A DNA stretch of 64,000 nucleotides from Rhodobacteraceae bacterium PARR1 (GCA_002256185.1 NKIT01000003.1:1-64000), one strand, 5' to 3'. Counted from the stretch's first letter, positions 1-10,704 are shown. Notes: generated by a model from the sequence alone, not told the origin. Numbers and translations are program-made.

Positions 1-282
1 TCGATCAGCGTGGGGGTCGCCTCGACCGACAGGATGGTCACGTCTTCGATGTTCTTTGCAAGGATCGATCCCACCACCCCGGCCCCGGCCCCCAACTCTA
101 GGATGCGTGCGCCCTTGGGGATGGCGGCAAGACCACAGGCGATCTCATTCCCCTCATAGCGGCCATTGGTCATCGACTCGATCATGCGGGGCGACAGATG
201 CGGCGCGGCCAGCACTTCGACCCCGAAGGTCGTGGTCACGACGTTTTCCGAAACCGCCGAATCGTCCGAAACCGCCGCCATG
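1..282 (-). CDS. FkbM/SAM-dependent methyltransferase, N-terminal part (runs off window start)
   Basis: Reverse-strand translation from ATG at 282: MAAVSDDSAVSENVVTTTFGVEVLAAPHLSPRMIESMTNGRYEGNEIACGLAAIPKGARILELGAGAGVVGSILA; SAM-binding motif LELGAGAGVVG. Not in the ORF track because it is incomplete. Confidence 0.75.
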
Positions 283-355
283 TCACCACCACCCTTGCCA
301 ATCACGATGCGAATTTGGGTGCCAGAACGCGCCCCACCTGTCAACGCGCATCCCC

Positions 356-1416
356 CTATTCGTCGCTGGAGTCATCGTCCGTATCCTCGTCGGACAGATC
401 CTCGTCTCGGCCCTGACGGGCGGCGCGCTTTGCCTCGCGACGCGCACGGCGCAGCGCGCGGTCCGACGGTTCAGCGTCGATGAAATCCTTGCGTTTCAGA
501 TAGCGGTTATGCGCAGCAACCCAATCGGCCAGCCCGGCATAGGTCTGGGCGATGGCATGGGCGCGCGAGGCCTCGCGTTTCTTGCGCGTATAGACGCGAT
601 CTTCGATGTCAGGCGGCAGGGTCCAGCCCACTTGGCGACCCCAATCGCGGAACGGATCCTTGAACGCTGCGGGGATCATGCGCTGGCTGTCGCGCCATGG
701 CTTTTGCCGCCCGTTGAAATGCACCACATGCGGGTCGCGCGTATCGACCAGCGCCAACACCTCGGGGTCGCGTGCCTGCCAGTTCCACAGGGGCGACAGT
801 TCCGCCCATTTGCCCGCCAGCGCATGGTTCAAGGCACTTTGGTCGTTGTAGCGGCACAGGTCGGGATGGTCGGCGATAAAGCGAAGCGTCTTTTCGCCGA
901 TCCCCTGCGCCCTCCAGCGCGCAGTATCGACCAGCAGAAAGCCAGAGTTGAAATAGCCCCCCGTGTCAGCCCCCACCCCCAAGGCCGCGAAATAGCGCGC
1001 GTCCCGGTCTGACGGCGCGGCCCAATCGGCGGTATCGCGCACCGCACCCACAGTCTTTTCGCCAAGGTCCAGCGTGAACAGGCGCGACAGATCACCGTGG
1101 CGAAAGGCAACATCCACATCGTAATAGATCACCCGGTCATGATCCGCCGATATCCGGTCCAGCGCGAAGATGCGCAGGAACGCGGCCTTTGAGATGCGGT
1201 CTGAAAACGCGCGGAAAAAGCTGAAATCCCCCATCGACAGCGGTTCCGCCGTCACACCGGGCGCGGCATGCAGGGCAAAGGCATCGGGGATCGGGTCTGA
1301 ACAGAAGATGCGGATCGCGAAATCCCGTCCCGGCGACAACGCCGCCACCCGGTTCGCCGCAAAGGCAGCGGGCCAGAAATAATTGGCGTCACAGCAAAAA
1401 ATCAGGGCGTTGGTCA
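356..1416 (-). CDS. Glycosyltransferase (family 8-like)
   Basis: ORF 356..1516; likely start at internal MTNALIFCCDANYFWPAAFAANR; DxD-type VIYYDVDVAFRHGDLSRLF and FNSGFLLVDTARWR, NDQSALN motifs. Confidence 0.7.
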
Positions 1417-1584
1417 TCGGGCACTCTCCACAGGTGCCATCTTGCGCAGAAGACGTGCCGCAGGCAAGCCATGCCTTGCCCATCACCGCCCAACGGGAAG
1501 CATGGCTGTTGGCCAAGGACGGGAAGCAAACGGCGAAAGACCGGCGGTCTGCCGCCCCACCCGTCGCCCCACCCCGTTGCCGGG

Positions 1585-3948
1585 TCAGGTTGCCCGGGCA
1601 AGAAGATTGTCCTGCCAGATCGCTGAAATCTGCGGGTGATCCATCCGCCCCGTCCGCCCTTGGATCAGCGCCAAGACGGTGGGCGGCGTCAGGGGCAGTT
1701 CGCTGACATCGCGCCCGACGGCACGCGACACCGCGCAGGCCACCGCTGCGCCGACGTTCAGGATCGGCACCTCGCCCGCACCCTTGGTTCCCAAGGGGCC
1801 GATGGACGGCGCACCTTCGTAAAGGTCGATCTCTACCGGCACCACATCGCCCGCCAGCGGCACGAGGTACTGTTCGAACCCCGGTTGCTCCAGCGCGCCA
1901 TCCGGGCCGACCGTGACCCTTTCATGCAAAGCGTAGCCCAAGCCCTGCACCACGCCGCCCTGTATCTGGCTGTGGATCGCGCGGGGGTTCAGCGCAAGGC
2001 CGACATCCTGCACCACCTTGTAGCTGAGCACCTCGACATGGCCGGTGTCGGGATCGACGGCCACTTCGCAGTCGTGGACGGCAAAGACCGGGATGTCGAT
2101 GGCTTCGATGAAGTGTCCCGCAGCACAACCCGGCAGGGCGTTCACCCCCGGTGCCGTGAAATTGCCATTGCCGGAAACGGGGCCAAACAGCGCCTCTGCC
2201 CGCGCGATGGCGGTAGTGATGGCCATGCCGGTGCCGGGGCGGCCCGCGATTTCGACGCGGCCCTTGGTCAGGATCAGGTCTTCGGGCTGGGCCTGCAACA
2301 TTTCTGCCGCGATATCGAGGATCTGGTCGCGCACCCGTTCCGCCGCCATCTTGCTGGCCGCGCCGATGGAGACGGTGGCCCGCCCGCCGCCCACGCCAAG
2401 GTCACGCCCGGCGGCATCGGTATCGGCGGATTTCACGATCACCTCATCGGGCGACAGACCCAAGGTTGCCGCGACGATCTGCGGCAGGGCTTGCACCATC
2501 GTGCCCGACCCGATCTCCACCCCCGAGGTCACCAGCGTCGCGCTGCCATCGGCGTTCAGATTGACCGTGGCGGACGATGGCCCGACAAAGATGAACCACG
2601 TTCCCACCGTCGTCGCGCGCCCGTAAAGACGGCCATCGGCCTTGTCGCGGTGATCCTTCGTGCGGTCGATCAACACCGCCATCCGGTCCAGCATCGGGCG
2701 CAGCACGTCGCCCTGAAACACCTGTCCCGTCGCGCCGATGTCCCCATCCCCCAGCACCGCGCGGCGGCGCAGTTCCAGCGGATGCATCCCGATGGCGCGG
2801 GCGATATTGTCGGTGTGCCGTTCCAGAAAGAAGGTGTTGTAAACCCCGTTGCAGGCGCGGAAGGCCCCGTTGGGCGGCGTGTTGGTATAGACCGCGCGGC
2901 TGTTCAGGCGCACCGACCCCAGCTTGTAATTCCCGCCCAGCGTATGGGCAGTCATCGTGGTCAGGAACACCTGTTCCCCGCCATAGGCGCCGCAATCCAT
3001 CAGCACCGTCGCCTCGCGCCCCACGATCTCACCTGCCGCCGTCACGGCAGAGCGGATGCGCAGTTCGGCATTCTCGCGGCAGAGGCAGGTCAGGTTCTCT
3101 TCCTCGCGTGAATGCACCAGTGACACGGTCCGCCCGGTCTTTTGCGCCAGAACAGCGGCGATGGGTTCGATGGTGCAATCGAATTTCAGCCCAAAGCCAC
3201 CCCCCACCGCAGGCACCGTCACCCGCACGCGCGACGCCGATACGCCAAGCGCCTTGGCGGTCACGGCGCGCACCGTCCACGGCACTTGGGTCGAGGTGTG
3301 GATGTGATAGCGGCCATCCTCAAAGCTCGCCACGGCGCAGCGGGGTTCAAACGGCAGTTGGTTCTGGCGTCCGACCTGAAAGCAATCCTCAACGATGGTG
3401 ACATCGGGCCGGGCAAAGGCCGCGTCGGTATCGCCCCGGATCACCCGCGCCTCCCACGCGACGTTGCCGCCCCGGATGCCGCCGTCGCGCAAGAGTTCAT
3501 AGCTTTTCCAATCGGGGTGGAGGGTCGGGGCATCCGGGGAAAGCGCCTCGGCCATGGTCATCACGGCGGGCAGGGGTTCGGTTTCCACGATCACCGCCGC
3601 CGCCGCCGCACGGGCGATCTCCAGCGTATCCGCCGCGATGGCGGCCAAGGGTTCGCCCTTGAACCGGATGCGCGTGCCGTTCAGCAGCGGATGATCCGCG
3701 ATCCCGATGCCGAAAAGACCGGGCGCATCCGATGCCTGCGCGATGGCCCGCACGCCCTTTATCGCCAGCGCGGGCGCGAAATCCATCCGCAGGATACGGG
3801 CCGAGGCGACGGTGGACCGCACGATGGCCGCATGCAGCACCCCCACCCCAAGGTCCGAGGTATAGCGCGTCCGCCCCGTCAGCTTGTCCAGCGCATCGCG
3901 GCGCGGCAGGTTCATCACGACAGAGCGGGGATCGGTGGGCCGGTTCAT
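1585..3948 (-). CDS. Xanthine dehydrogenase/CO dehydrogenase-family molybdopterin-binding (large) subunit
   Basis: 787 aa; GGGFGLKFDCTIEPIAA, GAFRACNGVYNTFFLERHTDNIA, GPLGTKGAGEVPILNVGAAVACAV typical of Mo hydroxylase large subunits; adjacent 2Fe-2S and FAD subunits. Confidence 0.93.
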   Translation of the reverse strand: MNRPTDPRSVVMNLPRRDALDKLTGRTRYTSDLGVGVLHAAIVRSTVASARILRMDFAPALAIKGVRAIAQASDAPGLFGIGIADHPLLNGTRIRFKGEPLAAIAADTLEIARAAAAAVIVETEPLPAVMTMAEALSPDAPTLHPDWKSYELLRDGGIRGGNVAWEARVIRGDTDAAFARPDVTIVEDCFQVGRQNQLPFEPRCAVASFEDGRYHIHTSTQVPWTVRAVTAKALGVSASRVRVTVPAVGGGFGLKFDCTIEPIAAVLAQKTGRTVSLVHSREEENLTCLCRENAELRIRSAVTAAGEIVGREATVLMDCGAYGGEQVFLTTMTAHTLGGNYKLGSVRLNSRAVYTNTPPNGAFRACNGVYNTFFLERHTDNIARAIGMHPLELRRRAVLGDGDIGATGQVFQGDVLRPMLDRMAVLIDRTKDHRDKADGRLYGRATTVGTWFIFVGPSSATVNLNADGSATLVTSGVEIGSGTMVQALPQIVAATLGLSPDEVIVKSADTDAAGRDLGVGGGRATVSIGAASKMAAERVRDQILDIAAEMLQAQPEDLILTKGRVEIAGRPGTGMAITTAIARAEALFGPVSGNGNFTAPGVNALPGCAAGHFIEAIDIPVFAVHDCEVAVDPDTGHVEVLSYKVVQDVGLALNPRAIHSQIQGGVVQGLGYALHERVTVGPDGALEQPGFEQYLVPLAGDVVPVEIDLYEGAPSIGPLGTKGAGEVPILNVGAAVACAVSRAVGRDVSELPLTPPTVLALIQGRTGRMDHPQISAIWQDNLLARAT

Positions 3949-4409
3949 GCCACACCCTCCGACCGGATCGACAGGACCGCGTCGATGATCCGCTCATATC
4001 CCGTGCAGCGGCAGATGTTGCCGACAAGTGCCGACTTCACTTCGTCGCGGTTGGGATTTGGCGTGCCATCAAGGAATGTCGTCAAGGTCATCACCATGCC
4101 CGGAAAGCACATGCCGCATTGGACCACGTCATGGTCGATGAAGGCCTGTTGCACGCGGTTCAGCGTGCCGGGCGCGGTCAGCCCTTCGACCGTGACGACG
4201 TTGCATCCTTGCAGCAGACCGATGGGGCGCAGGCAGGACGGCACCGCTTGGCCGTCGATGTGCACAGTGCAGGCCCCGCAAAAGCCTTCGCGGCAGACGG
4301 CTTTCGCCCCGGTCAATCCATGCCGGTCGCGCAGCACGTCCAGCAGCGGGGTGCGGGGGTCGATGTCCAGTGCGATGGACTCACCGTTCAGGGTCAGTTC
4401 GATGGGCAT
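3945..4409 (-). CDS. (2Fe-2S)-binding subunit of Mo hydroxylase
   Basis: MPIELTLNGESIALDIDPRTPLLDVLRDRHGLTGAKAVCREGFCGACTVHIDG ... QCGMCFPGMVM ... NICRCTGYERI: plant-type and all-alpha 2Fe-2S cysteine motifs. Confidence 0.95.
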   Translation of the reverse strand: MPIELTLNGESIALDIDPRTPLLDVLRDRHGLTGAKAVCREGFCGACTVHIDGQAVPSCLRPIGLLQGCNVVTVEGLTAPGTLNRVQQAFIDHDVVQCGMCFPGMVMTLTTFLDGTPNPNRDEVKSALVGNICRCTGYERIIDAVLSIRSEGVA

Positions 4410-4410
4410 G

Positions 4411-5247
4411 TCACACCTTGATCTGAGTGAAGGCGCGGCGCAGCAGCACCGGCAGGACGGAAAGCCGATACCACCCCGGCGCATCGACGGCGTCACGGGC
4501 GGTGAAGTCATCGCTCATCTCTCGTGCCGCCGCTTCGGCACGGGCGGGATCAAGGGCCGTGCCGGTCAACCGGTCCTCCAGCGATGACCAGCGGCGGGCG
4601 GTGCTTTCGACCGCGCCGACGGCGATGCGGATATCCCTGATCGTCCCGCCGGACACATCGGCGGATACGCTGACGATGGCGCAAGGATAATCCCCCGCCT
4701 TGCGCATCGGCAGGCGCGCATGGGCGGCGCGGCGCGCGGATCGGGCAATCTCAACCCGCAGGATCAGGCCGCCCCCGCCGCGCCCTGCCAGAAACGCCGC
4801 CATCGGCAGCGATTGCAGGCCGCTGCCCGTGGCCAAGACCGCCGTCACATCGGCGGCCAAAAGTGCAGGCACAAGGTCTGACGCCGCAAAACCCGCCGCG
4901 CCCAGATTGCCGCCAAGCGTTGCGATCCGGCGGATGCCGGGATTGGCCGACGCACCCGCCGCCGTGGCCAGACCTGCCAAATCGGGCTGCCCCGCCAAGG
5001 CCCCGGCCAGCGCGTCATGCGTGACCATTGCCCCAATCACCGCCCGCTCTGGCCCGATGTCCAGCGCCTGCACCTCTGTCAAGCAGCGCAGGGACATCAG
5101 CCGGTCTGGCATCGGCTCATGCCGCAATGGCGCGCGCAGCAGCCATGTCGCTCCGGCAATCGGCACCGCACCGCCCGCCATCGCCGCCACCGCCTCTGCC
5201 ACGGTCTGCGGGGTGGTGATCAATCCGTAACCCGTCTGCGCCGTCAT
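4411..5247 (-). CDS. FAD-binding (medium) subunit of Mo hydroxylase (CoxM-like)
   Basis: Start at MTAQTGYGLITTPQTVAEAVAAMAGG; IRRIATLGGNLGAAGFAASDLVPALLAADV motif; operon with the two other subunits. Confidence 0.92.
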   Translation of the reverse strand: MTAQTGYGLITTPQTVAEAVAAMAGGAVPIAGATWLLRAPLRHEPMPDRLMSLRCLTEVQALDIGPERAVIGAMVTHDALAGALAGQPDLAGLATAAGASANPGIRRIATLGGNLGAAGFAASDLVPALLAADVTAVLATGSGLQSLPMAAFLAGRGGGGLILRVEIARSARRAAHARLPMRKAGDYPCAIVSVSADVSGGTIRDIRIAVGAVESTARRWSSLEDRLTGTALDPARAEAAAREMSDDFTARDAVDAPGWYRLSVLPVLLRRAFTQIKV

Positions 5248-5429
5248 CGCCTTGCCCCCGAAGAAACCCCCGAGCAGCCTAAAAGACCACCAGCGCCTGT
5301 CTTGTCGCGGCGCGCACAACCGCTTGTCCGCAGACGCCCAAAGGTGCTTTGACCATCGCCCCGCGTGCTGTAGCCTTGCCTTCGTCCGCCCACGCCCCCA
5401 ACCCACCACGCGCGAGGAGCCGCCAGACC

Positions 5430-6362
5430 ATGCCGAGGGAAACCCACCGCCCGGTTGAGCCAAGCATCAGCGGTTGGCAAGCAGCGGTGTCGCAGGCCTA
5501 TTTCCTGCTGGAAACCGAAGCCCGGCGCGATGGCCCGTTCAACGGCCAGCTTCAGGCATGGCCGCTTGGCCCGATCTCGGCCACACGCATTGCCTGCGAT
5601 CCGGTGCTCTACCGGCGCAAGCCTGCGCACCTGCGCGATGCGCGCGACGATGCCATCCTGATTTCCATCCCCACCGCATCGCGTGTCCACTTCAGCCAGA
5701 ACGCCCGCGACGTGATCTGTGATCCGGGCGGTTTCGTGATTGAACGCAGCGACGCGCCCTATGAATACTGGCACGCCGAACCCGATGTGCAGTGGGTGGT
5801 GAAAGTCCCGCGCGAGGCCGTCCAAGCCCGCATCGGCAGCGCAGAGCGGTTCCTTGGCCTGAGCGTCGATGCGCGGTCGGGTCTGGCGGCCTATTTCCTG
5901 TCAAGCCTTGCCACGGCCATTCAGCACGCCGATGCCTTTGATGACACGGTTCGGGCGACGTCGGGCACCCATCTGCTTGATCTGCTCTGTCTGGCCTTGC
6001 AGAACGACCAACGCGCGCTGTCCAGCGAGGACGGCACCATCCGCCGCGCCCATCTGGACCGGGCCGAGGGCTTCATCAACGCCAACCTGAAAGACCCCGC
6101 CCTGTCACCCGCCCGCGTGGCCGAAGGCTGCGGGATTTCGCTGCGCTACCTGCAACGCCTGTTCGGGGAAACCGGCCTGCGCGTCAGCGATTACATCCGC
6201 GACCAGCGACTTGCCCGCTGCCACGAAGACCTGCTTGCCGGGCGTCCCGACCGGATCTCGACGGTGGCCTATCGCTGGGGCTTTGCCGATCACGCCCAAT
6301 TCTGCCGCCACTACCGCACCCGCTTTGGCCGCACCCCCAGCGAGGTGCGGCGGGATCGCTAA
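5430..6362 (+). CDS. AraC family transcriptional regulator
   Basis: MPRETHRPVEPS...; C-terminal AraC HTH: VAEGCGISLRYLQRLFGETGLRVSDYIRDQRLARCHEDL...STVAYRWGFADHAQFCRHYRTRFGRTPSEVR. Confidence 0.95.
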   Translation: MPRETHRPVEPSISGWQAAVSQAYFLLETEARRDGPFNGQLQAWPLGPISATRIACDPVLYRRKPAHLRDARDDAILISIPTASRVHFSQNARDVICDPGGFVIERSDAPYEYWHAEPDVQWVVKVPREAVQARIGSAERFLGLSVDARSGLAAYFLSSLATAIQHADAFDDTVRATSGTHLLDLLCLALQNDQRALSSEDGTIRRAHLDRAEGFINANLKDPALSPARVAEGCGISLRYLQRLFGETGLRVSDYIRDQRLARCHEDLLAGRPDRISTVAYRWGFADHAQFCRHYRTRFGRTPSEVRRDR

Positions 6363-6410
6363 GCGGCGCGCACCAAGCCCGCAGCACAAGCAAACAGGCC
6401 GACGGGGCCC

Positions 6411-7382
6411 TTAGCGCAGGCCGAACAACGTGCAAAGCCAGTCCATCTGCTTTTGTTCTTGGAAGGCTTGGCCGCCTTCGTGATTGTTGAACTCATACTC
6501 CACCATGGTCTTGTCACCGCCATAGGCATTGAAGGCCCCGTAAACCGTAGAGGGCGGGCAAACGTCATCCATCAGGGCCACCGAAAACAGCGCCTTGGCC
6601 TTGGCAATGCGGGCGAAATTGACCCCGTCGAAATAGGCGAGCGTCTGCATGACCCGGGCCTTGTGATCGCGGTGCTGGGCAAGGTAACGCAGGATTTCCA
6701 GATAGGGGTTCTGCGCCGCCATCTGCAACGCGCGCGGAAAGTCGCACAGGAAGGGCACGTCGGGCAGAATTGCCGACACGCGCGGGTCAATCCCGCCGAC
6801 AGCCAGCGTGATGCCACCGCCTTGGCTGCCACCACACAGGGCGATGCGGTCAGGGTCGATGCAGTCCTGCGTCAGCATCGCATCAATGGCCCGGACGCCA
6901 TCGGTAAAGACCCGGCGGTAATAGTAGCCATCCTTGTCCAGAACGCCGCGGGTCATGAAGCCGGGGAAAGACACGCCCGCGCCAACCGGGTCCGGGGTGT
7001 CACCCACGCTCCAGACGCTGCCCTGCCCGCGCGTGTCCATCTTGAAATGCGCAAAACCAGACGCCGCCCAGTGCAGGTTTTCATGCGGCAGCCCCCGCCC
7101 CCCGCCATAACCGATATATTGCACCAGCAGCGGCAAGCGTCCGGCCCGCTGGCGCGGCAAGGTCAGCCAGCCCTTGACCGGATGCCCGCCAAAGCCCGGA
7201 AACGTGACATCAAGAACCTCAACCGCGCAGAGTGTCGTGGCTGCGGGCGTGACCACAACCTCGCCCCCGGCAGTGCGCGCCTCATGGAGGGTCGATTGCC
7301 AGAAGCTTGCAAAGTCATCGGGCAGGACGACGCCGCTGGTGTAGGCGGCAAGGGCGGGGTGGATCAGGTCGGGAAAGGGCAT
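6411..7382 (-). CDS. Acetylxylan esterase / cephalosporin-C deacetylase family hydrolase
   Basis: 323 aa; GGSQGGGITLAVGGIDPRVSAILPDVPFLCDFPRALQ, LMDDVCPPSTVYGAFNAYGGDKTMVEYEFNNHEGG: AXE1 family motifs. Confidence 0.93.
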   Translation of the reverse strand: MPFPDLIHPALAAYTSGVVLPDDFASFWQSTLHEARTAGGEVVVTPAATTLCAVEVLDVTFPGFGGHPVKGWLTLPRQRAGRLPLLVQYIGYGGGRGLPHENLHWAASGFAHFKMDTRGQGSVWSVGDTPDPVGAGVSFPGFMTRGVLDKDGYYYRRVFTDGVRAIDAMLTQDCIDPDRIALCGGSQGGGITLAVGGIDPRVSAILPDVPFLCDFPRALQMAAQNPYLEILRYLAQHRDHKARVMQTLAYFDGVNFARIAKAKALFSVALMDDVCPPSTVYGAFNAYGGDKTMVEYEFNNHEGGQAFQEQKQMDWLCTLFGLR

Positions 7383-7439
7383 GGCACCTCACTGTCAGAT
7401 TTTGCCGACTATGCAGGGAACGGACGCGGATTTCCACGC

Positions 7440-7945
7440 TGTCCTGTGCCAGAGGCAAAGCGGATGGGCGGCGAGGGCGGCGTCTTCGTCGCCCTTGGCA
7501 AAGGCTTCCATGGCGACCGGGCCCGTGTATCCATCCCCTTCAGCGCCAGTGCCACGCCGGAATAGTTGATCTCGCCCGTTCCCGGTTCACAGCGGCCCGG
7601 ATTGTCGGCGACCTGCACGTCACCGATCCACGGCGGGCAAACCTCGCACCAGCGGATCAGGTCACCCTCACCGATGCGGGTGTGGTCAAGGTCAAGGTTG
7701 ATGCGCAACTGCGGACGGTCGACGGCGGAGACCAGCGAAAGCACCGCCCCGGTTGACCCGAAGGGACAGCCCGGATGGTCGATGGGGTTCAGGTTTTCCA
7801 GCGTAAAGACCACACCCATCTCTTCGCCCAGATCGCAGATGCGGTGCAGCGTATCGCGCGCCCGCTGTTCCGCCCCCGGCGCATGCGAGCCGATGCGGGG
7901 AATGGGAACCCCCATGTCGCCCAGTCCGGTGCCTTGCAGGTTCAG
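7440..7945 (-). pseudogene. Hydroxypyruvate-isomerase-like TIM-barrel sugar isomerase, 5'-truncated and frameshifted
   Basis: VHRLNLQGTGLGDMGVPIPRIGSHAPGAEQRARDTLHRICDLGEEMGVVFTLENLNPIDHPGCPFGS...RINLDLDHTRIGEGDLIRWCEVCPPWIGDVQVADNPGRCEPGTGEINYSGVALALKGMD, then homology continues in another frame (GYTGPVAMEAFAKGDEDAALAA). Confidence 0.75.
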
Positions 7946-8663
7946 GCGGTGGACACCCGGCCGCTTGACAGCGTGCCGTCGGTGATCGCGACCATGGGCA
8001 CCCCCCTGTTGGCAGTCTCTTTGGCCAGGTTCACCACCTCGGTCTCGTGAAACCTGAAGGACACGACGAACAGCATGTCGGTCCGACGCGCGACCATGGC
8101 CATATGGGTCGCCAGCCCCCCGCCCGCATCCAGAAGCACCGTGCGCTTGCCAAGCACGGTCAGCACGTATCGCAACACCTCGACGACAGGGGCCGACCGG
8201 AGTTGCCCGACGAGGTAGATGGTATCCGAAGCCTGCATCAAGGCCGCAGCTTCGCCAAGTTGATCTGCGTCCATGTTGGCAAGCAAATCCTGCAAGGACG
8301 CGACATCCCGCGTCACGAGATCGGCCAGAAACCCCAGCCCCCCTCGCGCGGGCCGCCAAGTTCCGACTCGAGGGCGCGCACACGGGCATCAAACCCCAGG
8401 GCCGCCTTGGACAGGCGACGCTGGAACACCGCCTGAAGCTCCTTGGACCCCTTGTCGCCCAGCGACTGCGCGTATCGGACAAAACGCGACGCATGGGTTC
8501 CGCATTTCGCCGCGATGGCGTTGACCGACAACACCGCGACGTCATTCGGCTTCAGCGTGAGGTAAAGCGCGATCCGCTGAGACGACTTGCTCGTGTCCGC
8601 GTACCGATCATGGATCAGCTTGATCAGATCTTCGCAAGGGTCCGGCGGGCGGTAAGAAGCCAT
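7942..8663 (-). pseudogene. MurR/RpiR family regulator split by frameshift and lacking its C-terminal end
   Basis: ORF 8313..8663 = RpiR HTH (IALYLTLKPNDVAVLSVNAIAAKCGTHASRFVRYAQSLG); ORF 7942..8316 = SIS domain (IYLVGQLRSAPVVEVLRYVLTVLGKRTVLLDAGGG...FVVSFRFHETEVVNLAKETANRGVPMVAITD) in a different frame; SIS ends abruptly at the isomerase fragment. Confidence 0.75.
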
Positions 8664-8898
8664 CTGTCAGGTCCGACACTCGCAGGAATGGGGTCTCTCC
8701 AGTCCTGCTGCCAATCCACCATCCGAAGCGAAACCTATCAAACGGATTGCAATGCATTTTTCGCTGCGTTGCGAAAAGTGAAAACAGCGCCTTGATGCAA
8801 GGCACGATGGTCATCTCGCGCACGGGACTTCTGCCGCAACACGGGTGAAGCGCACGGACTTTGACGGGGGCGCGCAAGAGGAGCCACAGGTCAAGATA

Positions 8899-10578
8899 TC
8901 AGGTGCGGCGCGCGATCCCCAACTTGGCCAGCCGGTAATCCAGCTTGGCACGGCTTAATCCAAGCGCACGCGCCGCCGCCGAAACGTTCCCATCCGCAGC
9001 CAGCAGGGCGGCGCGGTAGGTCTCTTCTTCCATCTCATCAAAGGTCCGACTGCCAAAGGATGTCCGTGCCCCGCCCGCAGTGCTGCGCCGCACGATCCGC
9101 CCGGAGGCATGGAGCACTTCGACAAACTCGGGCATCTGTTCAATCCCGGTAAAGATATGCGAGATTTCCAGATCCCCGCCCGGTTCAGAATAGATCACCC
9201 CGCGTTCGATCATGTTCGAAAGCTCTCGGACGTTTCCGGGGAAATCATAGCGCAACAGCAAATCGCGGGCATCAACACTGATCCCGCGCAATGGCTTGCC
9301 ATGGGCTTTGCTATGGCGGTGCAGGAAATGGTCTATCAGCATCGGCACATCGTCGCGCCGATCCCGCAGCGGGGGGATGACGATGGGCAGCAAGGACAAA
9401 CGGAAATAAAGGTCCGCCCGAAACGCGCCGGACTCGACGAAGTCGCGCAATCGACCGCTGCAAGCCGACACAACCCGAACAGCAGCCGAGGTTTTCGTTT
9501 CCGCGCCAAGCGTCGCGGCAAGCTGGGACTGAATCGGCTTGGGCAACGAAGAGACGTCATTCAGAAAGAGCGTGCCGCCCTTGGCCCGTTCCATCGCGCC
9601 GCCTTCGCCGAACATCGGCCGGTCGGCATGATCCCCCGCATAAGCATCGCAGTTGACGGTCACGAATGGCCCGTTGGCGACGCTGCTCAATTCATGCAGG
9701 CGGCGGGCAAAGAATTCCTTGCCGGTGCCGGGTTCTCCCAGAAACAGAACGGGCTCGGCATAGCCTGCCACGCGTTCCACCAAACGGCGGGCGCGTTCGA
9801 TACCTGCCGTTTTGCCGATGATCGCATGCGGGGTGGTCCCTTCGCGGTTTTGCGGCGGTTCTGTCGCGGGGTTCCAAGGCTGGTTGCGCGGTTTGACCGT
9901 GGCCGGGGCGAACAGTTCGAGTTCCGGCACTTCATTGCCCCATGCGGCCGCATTGCGCCCGATGACGACGCAACGTTCGGCCCCCTGCCCCATGCATTCC
10001 ACTTCGCGGAAGATGACAGGCTGGCCCAGAAGCGCGGTGGTAAAGCCCGCCGGTGCGCCGACCTGCATCCAGCAGGTCGGACAGTCGGACACGCCAAAGG
10101 CGCGCATATGCTCGACCGCCTCGGTGCTGTCATGCCAATGGAATTCGCCATGGTAGTGGCCGCGCTTGATGTCGAACTCGAACCGTTTGGTGCTGACCTT
10201 CACAAAGCCTTCCATCGTGTGCAGACGCGGGCCAGCCGCAAGGGCGGCGGTCAGGTCGTCCTGACGGAACCGCTTGCGGACCAGTTCGGCGTAGCGCTGG
10301 CCCTGCGACCACCCGGTGCGGTAAAAAAGGCTGCGCGCCCGATCTATGCCGACCGCGTTGATCACATCGCGCCGCAGAGTGCCCAGAACGGCCGTCTGCA
10401 TCATCACCATGCGCTCGTCGCTCAGCCAGATACGGCCATCGCCAAGAGCGAATTGCAGCGCCCCCGCGAGATCCTCAAGTGTCGGCGCGGCACCCTCCTT
10501 CAGAAGCCGACTATCCCCGCGGGCTGTGATTCGAGGGGCACGGCGCGACGCTTCGGTCAATGTGATACGGGCGGGCAA
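8899..10578 (-). CDS. Sigma54-dependent activator with XylR_N and V4R sensor domains (DmpR/XylR type)
   Basis: XylR_N-like DLAGALQFALGDGRIWLSDERMVMMQTAVLGTLRRDVINAVG; V4R; Walker A LGEPGTGKEFFAR; LYFRLSLLPIVIPPLRDRRDD; C-terminal Fis-type HTH NVSAAARALGLSRAKLDYRLAKLGI. Canonical GAFTGA appears absent or modified. Confidence 0.92.
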   Translation of the reverse strand: MPARITLTEASRRAPRITARGDSRLLKEGAAPTLEDLAGALQFALGDGRIWLSDERMVMMQTAVLGTLRRDVINAVGIDRARSLFYRTGWSQGQRYAELVRKRFRQDDLTAALAAGPRLHTMEGFVKVSTKRFEFDIKRGHYHGEFHWHDSTEAVEHMRAFGVSDCPTCWMQVGAPAGFTTALLGQPVIFREVECMGQGAERCVVIGRNAAAWGNEVPELELFAPATVKPRNQPWNPATEPPQNREGTTPHAIIGKTAGIERARRLVERVAGYAEPVLFLGEPGTGKEFFARRLHELSSVANGPFVTVNCDAYAGDHADRPMFGEGGAMERAKGGTLFLNDVSSLPKPIQSQLAATLGAETKTSAAVRVVSACSGRLRDFVESGAFRADLYFRLSLLPIVIPPLRDRRDDVPMLIDHFLHRHSKAHGKPLRGISVDARDLLLRYDFPGNVRELSNMIERGVIYSEPGGDLEISHIFTGIEQMPEFVEVLHASGRIVRRSTAGGARTSFGSRTFDEMEEETYRAALLAADGNVSAAARALGLSRAKLDYRLAKLGIARRT

Positions 10579-10618
10579 TTTTCACCATTTCATGAATAAC
10601 TATCTTTCTTTTCTGTTT

Positions 10619-10632
10619 ACATGAAAACATGT
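10619..10632. promoter_or_regulatory. Inverted repeat ACATG-AAAA-CATGT in the divergent regulator/ALDH intergenic region
   Basis: Direct reading; AT-rich intergenic region between 8899..10578(-) and ALDH(+). Confidence 0.45.
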
Positions 10633-10704
10633 CACACGCAAACATTAATCATATTCTATAATAATTTCAATTATTTAGACTGATATATGTGTAAAGAATA
10701 ATTA

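Noticed and set aside
1636-3111. 491-aa plus-strand ORF
   Set aside because: Antisense shadow of the Mo hydroxylase large subunit; His/Arg/Gly-rich low-information translation typical of GC-rich antisense frames.
9109-10599. 496-aa plus-strand ORF
   Set aside because: Antisense to the XylR_N/V4R regulator with clear domain motifs on the minus strand.
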